This document shows, in pieces, positions 1-7,936 of a stretch of DNA of 64,000 nt (within the stretch, counting starts at the first letter, position 1; every line of letters begins with the position of its first letter). The notes below the pieces were generated by a model. The model was not told the origin of the DNA, did no database searches, and worked only from the letters and a program-made list of their open reading frames with translations. Made by a program: the position numbers and the translations under genes. Origin of the DNA: Streptomyces sp. NBC_01439 (GTDB lineage Bacteria; Actinomycetota; Actinomycetes; Streptomycetales; Streptomycetaceae); contig NZ_CP109487.1 of the NCBI RefSeq assembly GCF_036227605.1, positions 186,001 through 250,000 of the forward strand, in the 5' to 3' direction.

Positions 1-232
1 CGGGGTGGTCGTCGCGGGCGGCGTACAGGTCGTCGCAGAGCGGTGCGGTGGTCAGGGACAGTTCGGTGTCGAGCCGGTGGAGGCGGCTCAGTAGGTCCCG
101 GAAGGCGGCTGCGGCGGGGGGCTGGGCCGGCTGGGCGAGCACGGTGGCGCGGGCCAGCGCGTAGGGCGCGGACCGTACCCGGTAGCCGTCGGTGCCGGGG
201 GTGAAGTGCGGCTGCGACTGCAACTGCGGCAT
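1..232 (-). CDS. lazB: Lactazole-type split LanB dehydratase, N-terminal part (partial)
   Basis: The reading frame starts at an ATG (232-230) and runs off the left edge after 77 codons. It contains TDGYRVRSAPYALARA near residue 15, the usual opening of LanB lantibiotic dehydratases, where the first strand reads roughly YRLRSAP. It lies directly downstream of two lactazole-like precursor genes on the same strand. In lactazole-type thiopeptide clusters the gene after the precursor encodes the tRNA-Glu-dependent enzyme that glutamylates Ser residues before elimination to dehydroalanine. The family call rests on this short N-terminus plus context, and the catalytic part is outside the window. Confidence 0.72.
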   Translation of the reverse strand, partial: MPQLQSQPHFTPGTDGYRVRSAPYALARATVLAQPAQPPAAAAFRDLLSRLHRLDTELSLTTAPLCDDLYAARDDHP

Positions 233-265
233 GGGTTCCCGTCCTGTGGGTGGGGGCGGCGCGCG

Positions 266-299
266 GCTTCCCGCCGCGCGCAGGGGCGCGGCGGGAAGC
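266..299 (-). terminator. Hairpin between precursor 2 and the dehydratase gene
   Basis: A perfect 14-bp inverted repeat (266-279 with 286-299, 6-nt loop 280-285) lies in the 157-bp gap between the second precursor and the dehydratase start. No T-tract follows, as is common for Streptomyces terminators. Its position suggests a partial terminator or RNA-stabilising hairpin that gives more precursor than enzyme transcript. That role is inferred. Confidence 0.6.
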
Positions 300-389
300 G
301 TCTGGCGAGCGGTCATGCGGTGGCGCCGTGGTGCGGTGGTGCCGTGGTGCAATGGCGCCGTGCTGCGGTGGTGCGGTGGTGTTCCCCGG

Positions 390-572
390 TTACAGGGGGA
401 GTTCGGGCAGCTGCGGGTGGGCGCAGGAGGACGAGCCGCAGGAACAGGAGCTGCCGCCGTTGGACGCGCCTCCCTCGGGCAGCGCGACCGTGTCCCGCAT
501 GGAGGTCACGGTGAGTTCACCGAGGTCGAGGTCGTCGAGGTCGAAACCGGCGGACTGCGTGGCGTCGTTCAT
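390..572 (-). CDS. lazA: Lactazole-like thiopeptide precursor, variant core (copy 2)
   Basis: A 60-residue peptide starting at ATG 572-570, preceded by GAGAGG at good spacing and ending in TAA. The acidic leader (FDLDDLDLGELTVTSMRDT, then VALPEGGA) is nearly the same as that of its upstream neighbour and matches the lactazole precursor as I remember it. The predicted core begins at Ser37: SNGGSSCSCGSSSCAHPQ followed by LPELPL. Compared with copy 1 it lacks the Trp at core position 2, has two extra residues before the SCSC block and one fewer after it. Ser37 to Ser49, the likely pyridine-forming pair, are 12 residues apart instead of 11. Product: a cryptic thiopeptide with thiazoles from Cys43, 45 and 50. 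Confidence 0.85.
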   Translation of the reverse strand: MNDATQSAGFDLDDLDLGELTVTSMRDTVALPEGGASNGGSSCSCGSSSCAHPQLPELPL

Positions 573-594
573 GGGATACCTCTCGTGTAGGGGG

Positions 595-783
595 TCAGAC
601 CTCGAGGGCGGTGACGTCCTGCGGCTGGGCGCAGGACGAGGACCCTTGGCAGGAGCATGAGCCCCAGGACGCCCCGCCCTCGGGCAGCGCGGCGGTGTCC
701 CGCATCGAGGTGACGGTGAGGTCGCCGAGGTCGAGCTCCAGGTCGTGGAGTTCGGCCTCGGGAGCGCGTGCGGTGTCGGACAT
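595..783 (-). CDS. lazA: Lactazole-like thiopeptide precursor (copy 1)
   Basis: A 62-residue peptide starting at ATG 783-781 with GGGAG upstream, ending in TGA. The leader is rich in Asp, Glu and Leu (LELDLGDLTVTSMRDT, then AALPEGGA). The core from Ser39 reads SWGSCSCQGSSSCAQPQDV, then TALEV. It differs from the lactazole core I recall (SWGSCSCQASSSCAQPQDM) at position 9 and in a longer tail. Lactazole-type maturation would make azoles from Cys and selected Ser, dehydrate other Ser, and close the macrocycle through a pyridine from Ser39 and Ser50. It is the first gene of the leftward cluster, 22 bp before copy 2. Confidence 0.9.
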   Translation of the reverse strand: MSDTARAPEAELHDLELDLGDLTVTSMRDTAALPEGGASWGSCSCQGSSSCAQPQDVTALEV

Positions 784-1322
784 ACGTGTCTCCCGGAATG
801 TGGAAGCGGAAAGCCGAAAGTGCACTGGATGTCGGTCGGCCGGACCGTTCGGCGAGTATTGCGATGCCGTCGGGTCGGCATCAAGTGCCCGAGGGTTACG
901 CGCGCTACCTGTCCAAGTCCGGTTCTGATCGGTGGTGTCGTCGTCGGCCGAAACCAGCCGCGAGGGATTCCATCCGCTTTCCCGGCGGGGCGCGGAATGC
1001 CCGGCGTGCGGGCCGTCCGCGCCAGATGCCGTGCACCGGTGCCGCCCGGCGGGTTCCGGCAGGGCGGAAAGCAGTGCTCCGCAGCCGGGACCCGCCCCGG
1101 TGGACGCGGCCGCACAAGGGCGATTCACGCCGCACCGGAATCCTCTCCCCCTCTTTCGCCCGCGGGTGTCTTCCCGTCACACGACAGCAGGGCTGGCGGC
1201 TACTTCTCGCCATTTTGGGAATGCCCTCGATCGGATTCATTCGTCATACATTCATTGCGTGTCAGCATGTGGCGGATGAGATGAACCGTCCGATTCGGAC
1301 ACCGACATGACGGAGTATTTTC
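784..1322. other. Intergenic region with promoter of the thiopeptide cluster
   Basis: About 540 bp between the divergent thiopeptide precursor operon and the phospholipase gene. No coding frame has a plausible start, ribosome site or family resemblance. The right third (about 1200-1310) is noticeably richer in A and T, as expected for a promoter of the rightward phospholipase. The leftward operon promoter should also lie here, but I cannot assign -35 and -10 elements with confidence. Confidence 0.5.
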
Positions 1323-2312
1323 TTGACCAGTTACCTCAAACGTGGTTTCCGCCCGCGGATGCTCCTGGCGCTGATCGCGGCCCTGTGTGCCCTCACCGCT
1401 ACTACCGCGCTCGGTGCGGCTCCGGCAGCAGCAGCCGATCAGCGTCACCCGATCTACGCCATAGCGCACCGCGTCGACACCCTGGGCGGTGTGGACGCCG
1501 CGCTCCAGCACGGCGCGAACAGCATCGAGATAGACGTGTGCGCCTGGTGGAACCCGAACGAATGGCGGGCCTATCACGACTGCTCCTCCGCCGGTGACAA
1601 CCGGCTGGGGCCCAGCTTCGACAGCATGATCGACCGCATTCTCTCGCACGCCGGCGCAGGACGCCGGCTGGCGCTGGTCTGGCTGGACATCAAGGACCCG
1701 AACTACTGCGGGGAGCGGGAGAACCGCGGGTGCAGCGTCGCCGGGCTGCGCGACAAGGCGCAGCGGTTGACGGATGCAGGGATCCAGGTGCTCTACGGGT
1801 TCTACGAGTACCACGGTGGAAGCACACCGGACGTCGGTGGCAGGGGCTGGAAGAGCCTGGAGGGCAGGCTCGGTGCGTTGGAGGGCATCACGACGACCGG
1901 AACTCGCGACCGGGTGCGGGGCGCGTTCGACCGGTCCGGTTCCGGGTTCCCGACCGGTCGTCGAGTGATGGACTACGGCGACAGTGACATCACCAAGGGG
2001 TTCGGGAACTGTACGGAGGCGACGTACTACACGTGCGCGGAGCTGAAGAAGGGCGCCGCGGACCGCGATGCCGGGCAGCTCGCGGCCACCTTGTCCTGGA
2101 CGACCACCTACAACGATCCCTGGTACGTCGACAAGCTCTTGGGCGACGGGCGCGTGGACGGCATCATTGCGGGCTACGGGGCGTTCACCGGAGTGCGGGA
2201 GTACGACGACAGTTGGCAGTGCGCCAATTCCATCTCTCTCATCCGTGACTGGGTGAACCGTCACAGCACGACCCATCGCATGGCCGCCCCCGGTGACCGT
2301 CTGTTCAGGTAG
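1323..2312 (+). CDS. Secreted phospholipase D, sphingomyelinase-D-like
   Basis: A 329-residue protein from a TTG start with GGAG 7 bases upstream. Residues 1-38 form a Sec signal peptide (KRGFRPRM, a hydrophobic stretch, then PAAAA). The mature part begins with IYAIAHRVDTLGGVDAAL, GANSIEIDVCAWW and LVWLDIKD. These match the metal and catalytic set of the TIM-barrel sphingomyelinase D / phospholipase D family of spider venoms and Streptomyces: His49 and His85 as catalytic histidines, Glu69, Asp71 and Asp124 as Mg ligands. It would release the head group from choline or other phospholipids outside the cell, often forming cyclic phosphates in this family. It is transcribed alone, with a strong hairpin at 2437-2471 downstream. 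Confidence 0.88.
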   Translation: MTSYLKRGFRPRMLLALIAALCALTATTALGAAPAAAADQRHPIYAIAHRVDTLGGVDAALQHGANSIEIDVCAWWNPNEWRAYHDCSSAGDNRLGPSFDSMIDRILSHAGAGRRLALVWLDIKDPNYCGERENRGCSVAGLRDKAQRLTDAGIQVLYGFYEYHGGSTPDVGGRGWKSLEGRLGALEGITTTGTRDRVRGAFDRSGSGFPTGRRVMDYGDSDITKGFGNCTEATYYTCAELKKGAADRDAGQLAATLSWTTTYNDPWYVDKLLGDGRVDGIIAGYGAFTGVREYDDSWQCANSISLIRDWVNRHSTTHRMAAPGDRLFR

Positions 2313-2436
2313 GGCGCGGGCGCCGTCCAGGAGGGGTGCAGGTGCCGTCCAGGTCGGGCCGGTTCGGGTGTGCCCCTTCCGTTGTGTGCGTGACCTTCTG
2401 TGGTCGGGGTCGTTGAACGGGTAGGTCAGCGAAGTA

Positions 2437-2471
2437 CACGAAGGCCCCGGGTCGATGCCGGGGCCTTCGTG
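2437..2471 (+). terminator. Terminator hairpin, possibly bidirectional
   Basis: A perfect 14-bp GC-rich inverted repeat (2437-2450 with 2458-2471, loop 2451-2457) lies between the convergent phospholipase and phosphatase genes and can serve both strands. Confidence 0.75.
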
Positions 2472-2587
2472 GTGTGCGGCTCTTGACGGCCGCGGGGCCT
2501 GTGCTCGTGCGGCGTTGATGTGGGGCGGGCTGCCGGTGTCCGGCGGCAGGAGTGGTGGCGCGGGGCGCGCGAGGTGTGTCAGCTGTG

Positions 2588-3784
2588 TCAGGTGCGGCTG
2601 TGTGGGGCGATCGCGAGCATCGCGACGTCGTCGTGGAGGTTGCGGGTGTGGCGGGGGAGGTCGGTGTTGAGGAAGTCGACGACGTCGGCGGGTCCGGGTG
2701 CCGGGCGGCCTTCGAAGCGGTGGCGCAGCCGTTCCACGAGGGGGTAGAAGGCGCCGCCGGTGTCGCGGGCCTCCACCAGGCCGTCCGTGACCAGCAATAG
2801 TACGTCGCCCCGGGTGAACCGGTGGCTGCACGGCACCGGTCTGTCCGTCTGGGCCAATTGGCCCAGACCGAGGGGTAGGGCTGGCGGACCATCCAGTGTG
2901 CGCACCTCGCCGCGGGAGATCAACACCGGTTCCACGTGCCCGTGGTTGGTGACCGTCACCCGGTGGGCCAGGCTGTCGTACTCGATGAGCACGGCGGTCG
3001 CGAACAGTTCGGCGTCCCGGATTTCCTCGGCCTCGCGGACCAGGCCCCGTTCCAGGCGGGCGGCGACGGCCGGCAGGTCGTGTGCCTCGCACGCGGCTTC
3101 GCGGAAGCTGCCCAGGATCGCTGCGACCGTGCGGACCGCCGGGAGCCCTTTGCCGCGGACGTCGCCGATGATGGCGCGCTCCCCCGCCCGGGTGGCGCGG
3201 ATGTCGAAGAGGTCGCCGCCCACCATGGTCCCGACTTCGCTCGGCCGGTACAGGCAGGCTGCGAGTACGTTCCCAACCTGGTGCGGCACCGGTCGTAGAA
3301 GGGCCCGCATCAGGGCCTCGGCGACGGAGTTGGCGTCGACGAGGTGGCGTTCTTGGCTGCGGCGGTGCGCGGCGAGTGCGGTCGCGAGGATGCCGACGAC
3401 GGCGGTGGCGATGTCGGCGGTGACGTGGTGGGTCTCGCCGAGATGGTGGGAGATTGCGGTGAGGCAGCCTTCCAGGAGGATCGCGAGGACGGTGAACGCG
3501 GCCACGGCGAGGGGGCCGAAGGCGTATGCGGCGATGGCGGGCAGGGCGATGAGGAAGAAGCTGACCGCCCACTCCTGCTGCTGGGCGGCTTCCAGGAGGA
3601 GGACGAAGGCGATGTAGACGAAGGGCAGCCACCGCGTCCATGCCGGCGGCGGGACCGGCCGGAAGCCGTCGTCGGCGGCAGCCGTGAGGGGCGCGTCCGG
3701 GCGGGCGCCTCTCACCGCCCGTCTCCGGGGGTGGTACGGAGTGCCGCGCACCCACGGGACCTGTGCACACGGGCCTCCTGACAT
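2588..3784 (-). CDS. Membrane PP2C-type (SpoIIE-like) serine/threonine phosphatase
   Basis: A 398-residue protein from ATG 3784. Residues about 48-140 hold three to four hydrophobic segments (WLPFVYIAFVLLLEAAQQ and following). A short linker then leads to a SpoIIE/RsbU-type PP2C domain at about 170-395 with the metal-binding GGDLFDI and GDVRGKG motifs and the closing TDGLVEARD and HDDVAMLAI motifs. This common Streptomyces family dephosphorylates anti-sigma-factor antagonists in partner-switching pathways. The N-terminal membrane part is the likely sensor. No kinase or antagonist gene is adjacent, so the target is unknown. Confidence 0.9.
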   Translation of the reverse strand: MSGGPCAQVPWVRGTPYHPRRRAVRGARPDAPLTAAADDGFRPVPPPAWTRWLPFVYIAFVLLLEAAQQQEWAVSFFLIALPAIAAYAFGPLAVAAFTVLAILLEGCLTAISHHLGETHHVTADIATAVVGILATALAAHRRSQERHLVDANSVAEALMRALLRPVPHQVGNVLAACLYRPSEVGTMVGGDLFDIRATRAGERAIIGDVRGKGLPAVRTVAAILGSFREAACEAHDLPAVAARLERGLVREAEEIRDAELFATAVLIEYDSLAHRVTVTNHGHVEPVLISRGEVRTLDGPPALPLGLGQLAQTDRPVPCSHRFTRGDVLLLVTDGLVEARDTGGAFYPLVERLRHRFEGRPAPGPADVVDFLNTDLPRHTRNLHDDVAMLAIAPHSRT

Positions 3785-4039
3785 GAGCGTGATCGACTGT
3801 CACAGCGTGAGGAGGAAGTCGGGTCGAACCGTCGATTACGCCGAACGCGGCATGTTGCCTGTCTCACCTTCTGGGTGGACTCGAACGGGCAAACCGGTCG
3901 TTCGTAGGATCGGCGGAGCCCAGGGGCTCCGAGTACGGGGCGTTGCTCGATCGCTGCGCAAGACAACCTCGGCGAGATCGTCTGTGGGACGGATGTGACG
4001 ACGAGCTAGCGGAGGGCAACCGTTCCCGAGAGCTGCGCC
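3785..4039. other. Intergenic region, nothing recognised
   Basis: About 250 bp upstream of the phosphatase gene without a credible coding frame. It precedes the IS110 relic and may hold the phosphatase promoter. Confidence 0.4.
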
Positions 4040-4230
4040 TGACTGGACATCGACAAGAGGCACCACCACACGGTGGTGCTGAACGCCGGCAGTAGACGGC
4101 TGCTGTCCCGCCGCATCCTGAAGACCGACGCCCGCGACGCCATCGCCATCGCCATCGCCATCGCCATCGCCATCGCCATCGCCGACCAGGCTCGCATCCG
4201 CCGAGACGTCAGCAGGCCCGGCTCCCGGAG
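4040..4230 (+). pseudogene. IS110-family transposase relic with internal deletion
   Basis: One frame reads LDIDKRHHHTVVLNAGSRR, then LLSRRILKTDARDA, a run of Ala-Ile, and ADQARIRRDV. The first part matches the N-terminus of IS110 transposases (D-I-G-K-x-H-H-H-x-V-V-L) and the second the KTDAKDA...IADQARxRRDL segment that normally lies roughly 60 residues further on. The middle, including part of the RuvC-like core, is therefore deleted in frame. No full start or 3' part remains. The region also carries the microsatellite at 4139-4182. Confidence 0.65.
4139..4182. repeat. Hexanucleotide microsatellite, seven tandem copies
   Basis: Seven perfect copies of CATCGC (4141-4182), flanked by a partial unit. 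Within the IS110 relic it encodes an Ala-Ile dipeptide run between KTDARD and ADQAR, where intact family members have only a short Ala/Ile/Val stretch. This points to slippage expansion after the element lost function. Confidence 0.9.
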
Positions 4231-4304
4231 CTGCACCGGCCCTGGAACGGGCGGCCCCATCCGAGGTGACGCCGTTCGTCCCCTCGGATGGGAGCGCTGT
4301 GGGA

Positions 4305-4994
4305 CTACTCGCCGCGCAGCGCGGCCAGGCGTTGCTCGAAGGACACCGTCGTGAATCCGTGGGTCGGGTCCACCGAGGTGATCGCCCCGGTCGATGAACG
4401 GGGCGCGATCGCAGCAGCGGTATCGACGTCGAGGGCCGCGTCCGGAACGGTGTCGAGGACCGTGCCGCGAATGGTGTTGGGGGTGGTGGGGCGCATGGAG
4501 CGGGCCAGTTCCGTGCCCGCGCGGGTGATCCGCCGCGCCAGGCCCGCTTCTCCCCAGTCCTGCGAGGCCGCGTACACGGCGGTGGGCAGGACCAGTGCGC
4601 GCAGGTGGGTGAAGAGCGGGCGCATGGCGTGCTCGGTGACCAGGCTGTGTCGGGCGGTGCCGCCTGTCGCACCGAGGAGGACGGGGGTGCCGGTGAGGGC
4701 GTCCTTGTCGATGAGGTCGAAGAACGACTTGAACAGGCCGCTGTAGGAGGCTGCGAAGACCGGCGTGACGGCGATCAGGCCGTCCGCGCCCGCCACCGCG
4801 TCGAGTGCGGCGGCCAGTGGGGCGGGCGGGAAGCCGGTGACGAGGTGTTGGGCGATCTGGGTCGCCAGTTCCCGCACTTCGATGACCTCGGGTTCGGCGT
4901 CCAGGTGGCCGAGGGTCTCGGCCGTGAGCCGGTCGGCGAGCAGGCGCGTGGAGGAGGGTGAGCTCAGTCCTGCCGATACGACGACGAGTTTCAT
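4305..4994 (-). CDS. NADPH-dependent FMN reductase (CE1759-type)
   Basis: A 229-residue flavodoxin-fold protein from ATG 4994. It opens with MKLVVVSAGLSSPSSTRLLA, the phosphate-binding loop of NADPH:FMN reductases. GLIAVTPVFAASYSGLFKSF matches the conserved P-x-Y/F-x-x-S-x-x-x-x-K-x-F motif, and LLGATGG follows. The start overlaps the stop of the upstream luciferase-like monooxygenase by 4 bp, so the two are translationally coupled. The reductase most likely supplies reduced FMN to that partner. This two-gene arrangement is common in actinobacteria. Confidence 0.88.
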   Translation of the reverse strand: MKLVVVSAGLSSPSSTRLLADRLTAETLGHLDAEPEVIEVRELATQIAQHLVTGFPPAPLAAALDAVAGADGLIAVTPVFAASYSGLFKSFFDLIDKDALTGTPVLLGATGGTARHSLVTEHAMRPLFTHLRALVLPTAVYAASQDWGEAGLARRITRAGTELARSMRPTTPNTIRGTVLDTVPDAALDVDTAAAIAPRSSTGAITSVDPTHGFTTVSFEQRLAALRGE

Positions 4995-6091
4995 GCCTGC
5001 GTCTCCTGCTGGGGGGCCTGTCGGGCGGCCGCCACACGGTCGGGGTGAGTCGGGGCGTCCGGTACGCCGGCCGGGCGCAGGTTCGCGAACTCCTTGCGCA
5101 GGACGGGTACGACCTCTTCGCCAAGGAGGTCGAGCTGTTCCAAGACGGTCTTCAGGGGCAGGCCCGCGTGGTCCATCAGGAACAGTTGGCGCTGGTAGTC
5201 GCCGGCGTAGTCACGGAAGGACAGGGTGCGTTCGATGACCTGCTGGGGCGAGCCGACGGTCAGAGGTGTCTGGGAGGTGAACTCTTCCAGGGAGGGGCCG
5301 TGACCGTACACGGGCGCGTTGTCGAAGTAGGGGCGGAACTCGCTTACTGCTTCCTGGGAGTTCTTGCGCATGAACACCTGGCCGCCGAGTCCGACGATGG
5401 CCTGCTCGGGGGTGCCGTGTCCGTAGTGGGCGTAGCGCTCCCGGTACAGGTTGATCATCTGCTCGGTGTGGGAAGCGGGCCAGAAGATGTTGTTGTGGAA
5501 GAAGCCGTCGCCGTAGTAGGCGGCTTGTTCGGCTATCTCCGGGGAGCGGATGGAGCCGTGCCAGACGAAGGGCGCGACGCCGTCGAGGGGGCGCGGAGTG
5601 GAGGTGAAGGACTGGAGTGGGGTGCGGAATTTACCCTTCCAGGTGACGGTGTCCTCGTCCCACAGGCGGCGCAGCAGGGCGTAGTTCTCGATGGCGAGGT
5701 CGATGCCGTCGCGGATGTCCTTGCCGAACCAGGGGTAGACCGGTCCGGTGTTACCGCGGCCCATCATGAGGTCGACGCGACCGTCCGCGACGTGCTGGAG
5801 CATCGCGAAGTCCTCGGCGATCTTCACCGGGTCGTTGGTGGTGATCAGCGTCGTCGAGGTGGACAGGATCAGGTTCTCGGTGCGTGCGGCGATGTAGCCG
5901 AGCATCGTGGTCGGCGAGGAGGGGACGAACGGCGGGTTGTGGTGCTCTCCGGTGGCGAAGACGTCGAGGCCGACTTCTTCGGCCTTCTGCGCGATGGCGA
6001 GCATCGCCTTGATGCGCTCGTGCTCGCCCGGCACGCGTCCGGTCGTCGGGTCGGCCGTAACGTCACCGACGGTGAAGATCCCGAACTGCAT
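4991..6091 (-). CDS. Luciferase-like FMN-dependent monooxygenase (CE1758-type)
   Basis: A 366-residue TIM-barrel flavin monooxygenase from ATG 6091. Family hallmarks are MQFGIFTVGD at the start, FATGEHHNPPF near residue 45, STSTTLITTNDPVKIAEDFA, and GRVDLMMGRGNTGPVYPWFG. It oxygenates a small organic substrate using reduced FMN from the coupled reductase downstream. The substrate cannot be told from sequence. A palindromic site just upstream (6113-6132) suggests control by a MarR-type repressor, but no such gene lies next to it. Confidence 0.9.
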   Translation of the reverse strand: MQFGIFTVGDVTADPTTGRVPGEHERIKAMLAIAQKAEEVGLDVFATGEHHNPPFVPSSPTTMLGYIAARTENLILSTSTTLITTNDPVKIAEDFAMLQHVADGRVDLMMGRGNTGPVYPWFGKDIRDGIDLAIENYALLRRLWDEDTVTWKGKFRTPLQSFTSTPRPLDGVAPFVWHGSIRSPEIAEQAAYYGDGFFHNNIFWPASHTEQMINLYRERYAHYGHGTPEQAIVGLGGQVFMRKNSQEAVSEFRPYFDNAPVYGHGPSLEEFTSQTPLTVGSPQQVIERTLSFRDYAGDYQRQLFLMDHAGLPLKTVLEQLDLLGEEVVPVLRKEFANLRPAGVPDAPTHPDRVAAARQAPQQETQA

Positions 6092-6112
6092 GACTTCCCA
6101 TCCCCTTCCAAG

Positions 6113-6132
6113 ATTGTTTACTGTTCAACTAT
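6113..6132 (-). promoter_or_regulatory. Imperfect palindrome in the monooxygenase promoter
   Basis: The 20-bp sequence ATTGTTTACTGTTCAACTAT is AT-rich against its surroundings and matches its own reverse complement at 12 of 20 positions (ATnGTTnA....TnAACnAT). It lies 22 bases before the start codon, as an operator overlapping the promoter would. Confidence 0.45.
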
Positions 6133-6214
6133 ACCAGGAACGGGGGGTGCGTCCGGGATATTCCCGGGCAGCACGAAGCCGCCCCCGCCGCGCCCGGCGG
6201 TACGAGCCGGGCAT

Positions 6215-6328
6215 GGCGGGGGCGGAGTCGGAGAGTCAGGGCCAGGAGCCCCGGGGCCCGAAGGCCCCGGAGCCGGGGCCTCGGGCCTGGGGCCTGGGGG
6301 CCGGAGCCTGGGGTCGGTGCCTGGAGTG
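6215..6328 (-). terminator. Clustered GC-rich hairpins downstream of phospholipase D
   Basis: Several overlapping inverted repeats made of CCCCGG and GGGGCC blocks directly follow the phospholipase stop on the minus strand. They probably act as its terminator and separate it from the monooxygenase promoter. Confidence 0.5.
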
Positions 6329-7936
6329 TCAGCCCTGGCAAATTCCGCGGGCGTAGTCGTACGTCGCGGTGGCCTGGGAGTAGCGCCACTGCGGATCCAG
6401 CAGGTCGCTCTTGATCTGTCCGGCCGCGGCCGGGCTCTCGACGACGTACCCGAAGTCCTGGAGCCAGGACGGGTACAGGTTCTTGGAGCCGATGTAGAAC
6501 GCCGATCCGTCGACCGAGACCAGCTTGTGGTGCTGGGCGTAGGGCTTTCCGTCCGCCCAGGTCGGCCGGTCGGACGCACGGAACGTGGCCAACTGGAGGT
6601 TCTCGCACATCGCCGTCCGCGCCCGGCCGCCGTCGCCGGTCAGGGCCGCCACGCGGCCGCGCAGGGCGTCGCTCACCTCGGAGAGCGACTTGATCTGCGA
6701 GTAGCCGCCGCTGCCGATCGTGCCGCGGTTGGCCGGGTCGCTGACGACGATGCGGACCTTCACGCCGGAGACGAGCTTGGCGGCGAGGGCGTCGTAGAGG
6801 CGCACGTCGTAGCGGGGCAACGGCGGGCAGGTGGCGTGCACGTCCTGTTGGGAGATCTCGATGTGCGAGGTCGCACTGGAGACCAGGGCGCGCAGGGCGC
6901 TCTCCTCCGGATTGACGGTGTCGTAGTCGCGGTCGGCGTTGGTGTTGTCGTGGACCCCGATCCCGCACTTGGTGTCGCCGGCCGTGGGCAGGACCGGACG
7001 GAAGGAGGAGGTCGGGTCGCTCTGGCGAATGCCCACGCCGAGGCCACCGACGGCGAGCGCGGGCACGTCCCCGCCGCCCGCCGGGGCAGCGGGCCTGGGC
7101 AGGGAGGGCATGCAGTCCGCGCCGGGCGAGGCGGCGAACCAAACCGAGGCCCAGTTGCTCTTGTTGCGGCAGGTCCAGTCCCACAGGGAGTCCAGATAGC
7201 GGCCCGCGGAGCCCGCGGCGGGCCCGGTCAGCGCGAGGTCGACGTCGGCAACCGGGTGCGAGGTCTCCAGGTAGTCGTCCTTCCAGCTGTTGATACCACC
7301 GGTGATCACCGAGGTACCGTCCACGACGACCAACTTGGAGTGGTTCCAGGAGAACGCGGTCTTGGAAGTGGTCATCGAGGCCACGTTGAGGGTAATGGCG
7401 CCCGCGGCCGCCGGGCCCAGCTTCGCGAGGAGCTCGTCGCGGTAGGACGAAGGGATCACCGTGGAGTGGTAGATCGGCGCGGCGCCCACCATGACGCGCA
7501 CCTTCAGCCGGTTGCCCTTTTGAGCGGCTTCCTTCAGGCCCGCGACGATCGCCTCCTGGTAGCCGCCGTTGGGGAAGGGCGCCAGCGTCGATATGTCCAC
7601 CGTTTCCCGGGCACCGGCGATGTCCTGGCGCATTTTCTCCAGGAGGCGGCGCGATCCGGGTCGCTCCGCGCACGTGGCGTCACCCCAGCAGCCGGGGGTC
7701 TGGAGCAGCCAGTCAGCGCCGCCGGGGACGGAGGAGCCGAGCTGATTGCCGGCAGTGCGCTCCCACACCGAGCCCTCCAGGCCCGGCGAGACCTGACGCA
7801 GGGTCTGCTCGACCGAGTCCAGGTGCGGCGTGGGGGCGCCCGCGGCAGACGCGGGGGCTGCGGCGCCGAGGAGGGAGAGGCTGAGTGCGAGTGCCGTGAC
7901 GGGGACGAGGGCCGTCGTACGGACGGTACGTGCCAA
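6329..7936 (-). CDS. pld: Secreted phospholipase D, HKD superfamily
   Basis: A 535-residue protein from TTG 7936 with AAGGAA upstream. Residues 1-33 form a signal peptide ([20 protein letters not shown], cut after ASAA). The two HxKxxxxD catalytic motifs are HSKLVVVDG (His199) and HHKLVSVDG (His470), each followed by the usual Gly-Gly-x-N or Gly-S-x-N signature (GGINSW, GSKNLY). Length and layout match secreted Streptomyces phospholipase D enzymes of about 530-560 residues, which hydrolyse and transphosphatidylate phosphatidylcholine. It appears monocistronic. Its fold is unrelated to the sphingomyelinase-D-like enzyme about 4 kb to the left. Confidence 0.95.
   Translation of the reverse strand: MARTVRTTALVPVTALALSLSLLGAAAPASAAGAPTPHLDSVEQTLRQVSPGLEGSVWERTAGNQLGSSVPGGADWLLQTPGCWGDATCAERPGSRRLLEKMRQDIAGARETVDISTLAPFPNGGYQEAIVAGLKEAAQKGNRLKVRVMVGAAPIYHSTVIPSSYRDELLAKLGPAAAGAITLNVASMTTSKTAFSWNHSKLVVVDGTSVITGGINSWKDDYLETSHPVADVDLALTGPAAGSAGRYLDSLWDWTCRNKSNWASVWFAASPGADCMPSLPRPAAPAGGGDVPALAVGGLGVGIRQSDPTSSFRPVLPTAGDTKCGIGVHDNTNADRDYDTVNPEESALRALVSSATSHIEISQQDVHATCPPLPRYDVRLYDALAAKLVSGVKVRIVVSDPANRGTIGSGGYSQIKSLSEVSDALRGRVAALTGDGGRARTAMCENLQLATFRASDRPTWADGKPYAQHHKLVSVDGSAFYIGSKNLYPSWLQDFGYVVESPAAAGQIKSDLLDPQWRYSQATATYDYARGICQG

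Noticed and set aside
309..383. Irregular GTGGTGC-type repeats between precursor and dehydratase genes
   Set aside because: The units are imperfect and vary in spacing. They look like low-complexity sequence rather than a defined repeat or operator.
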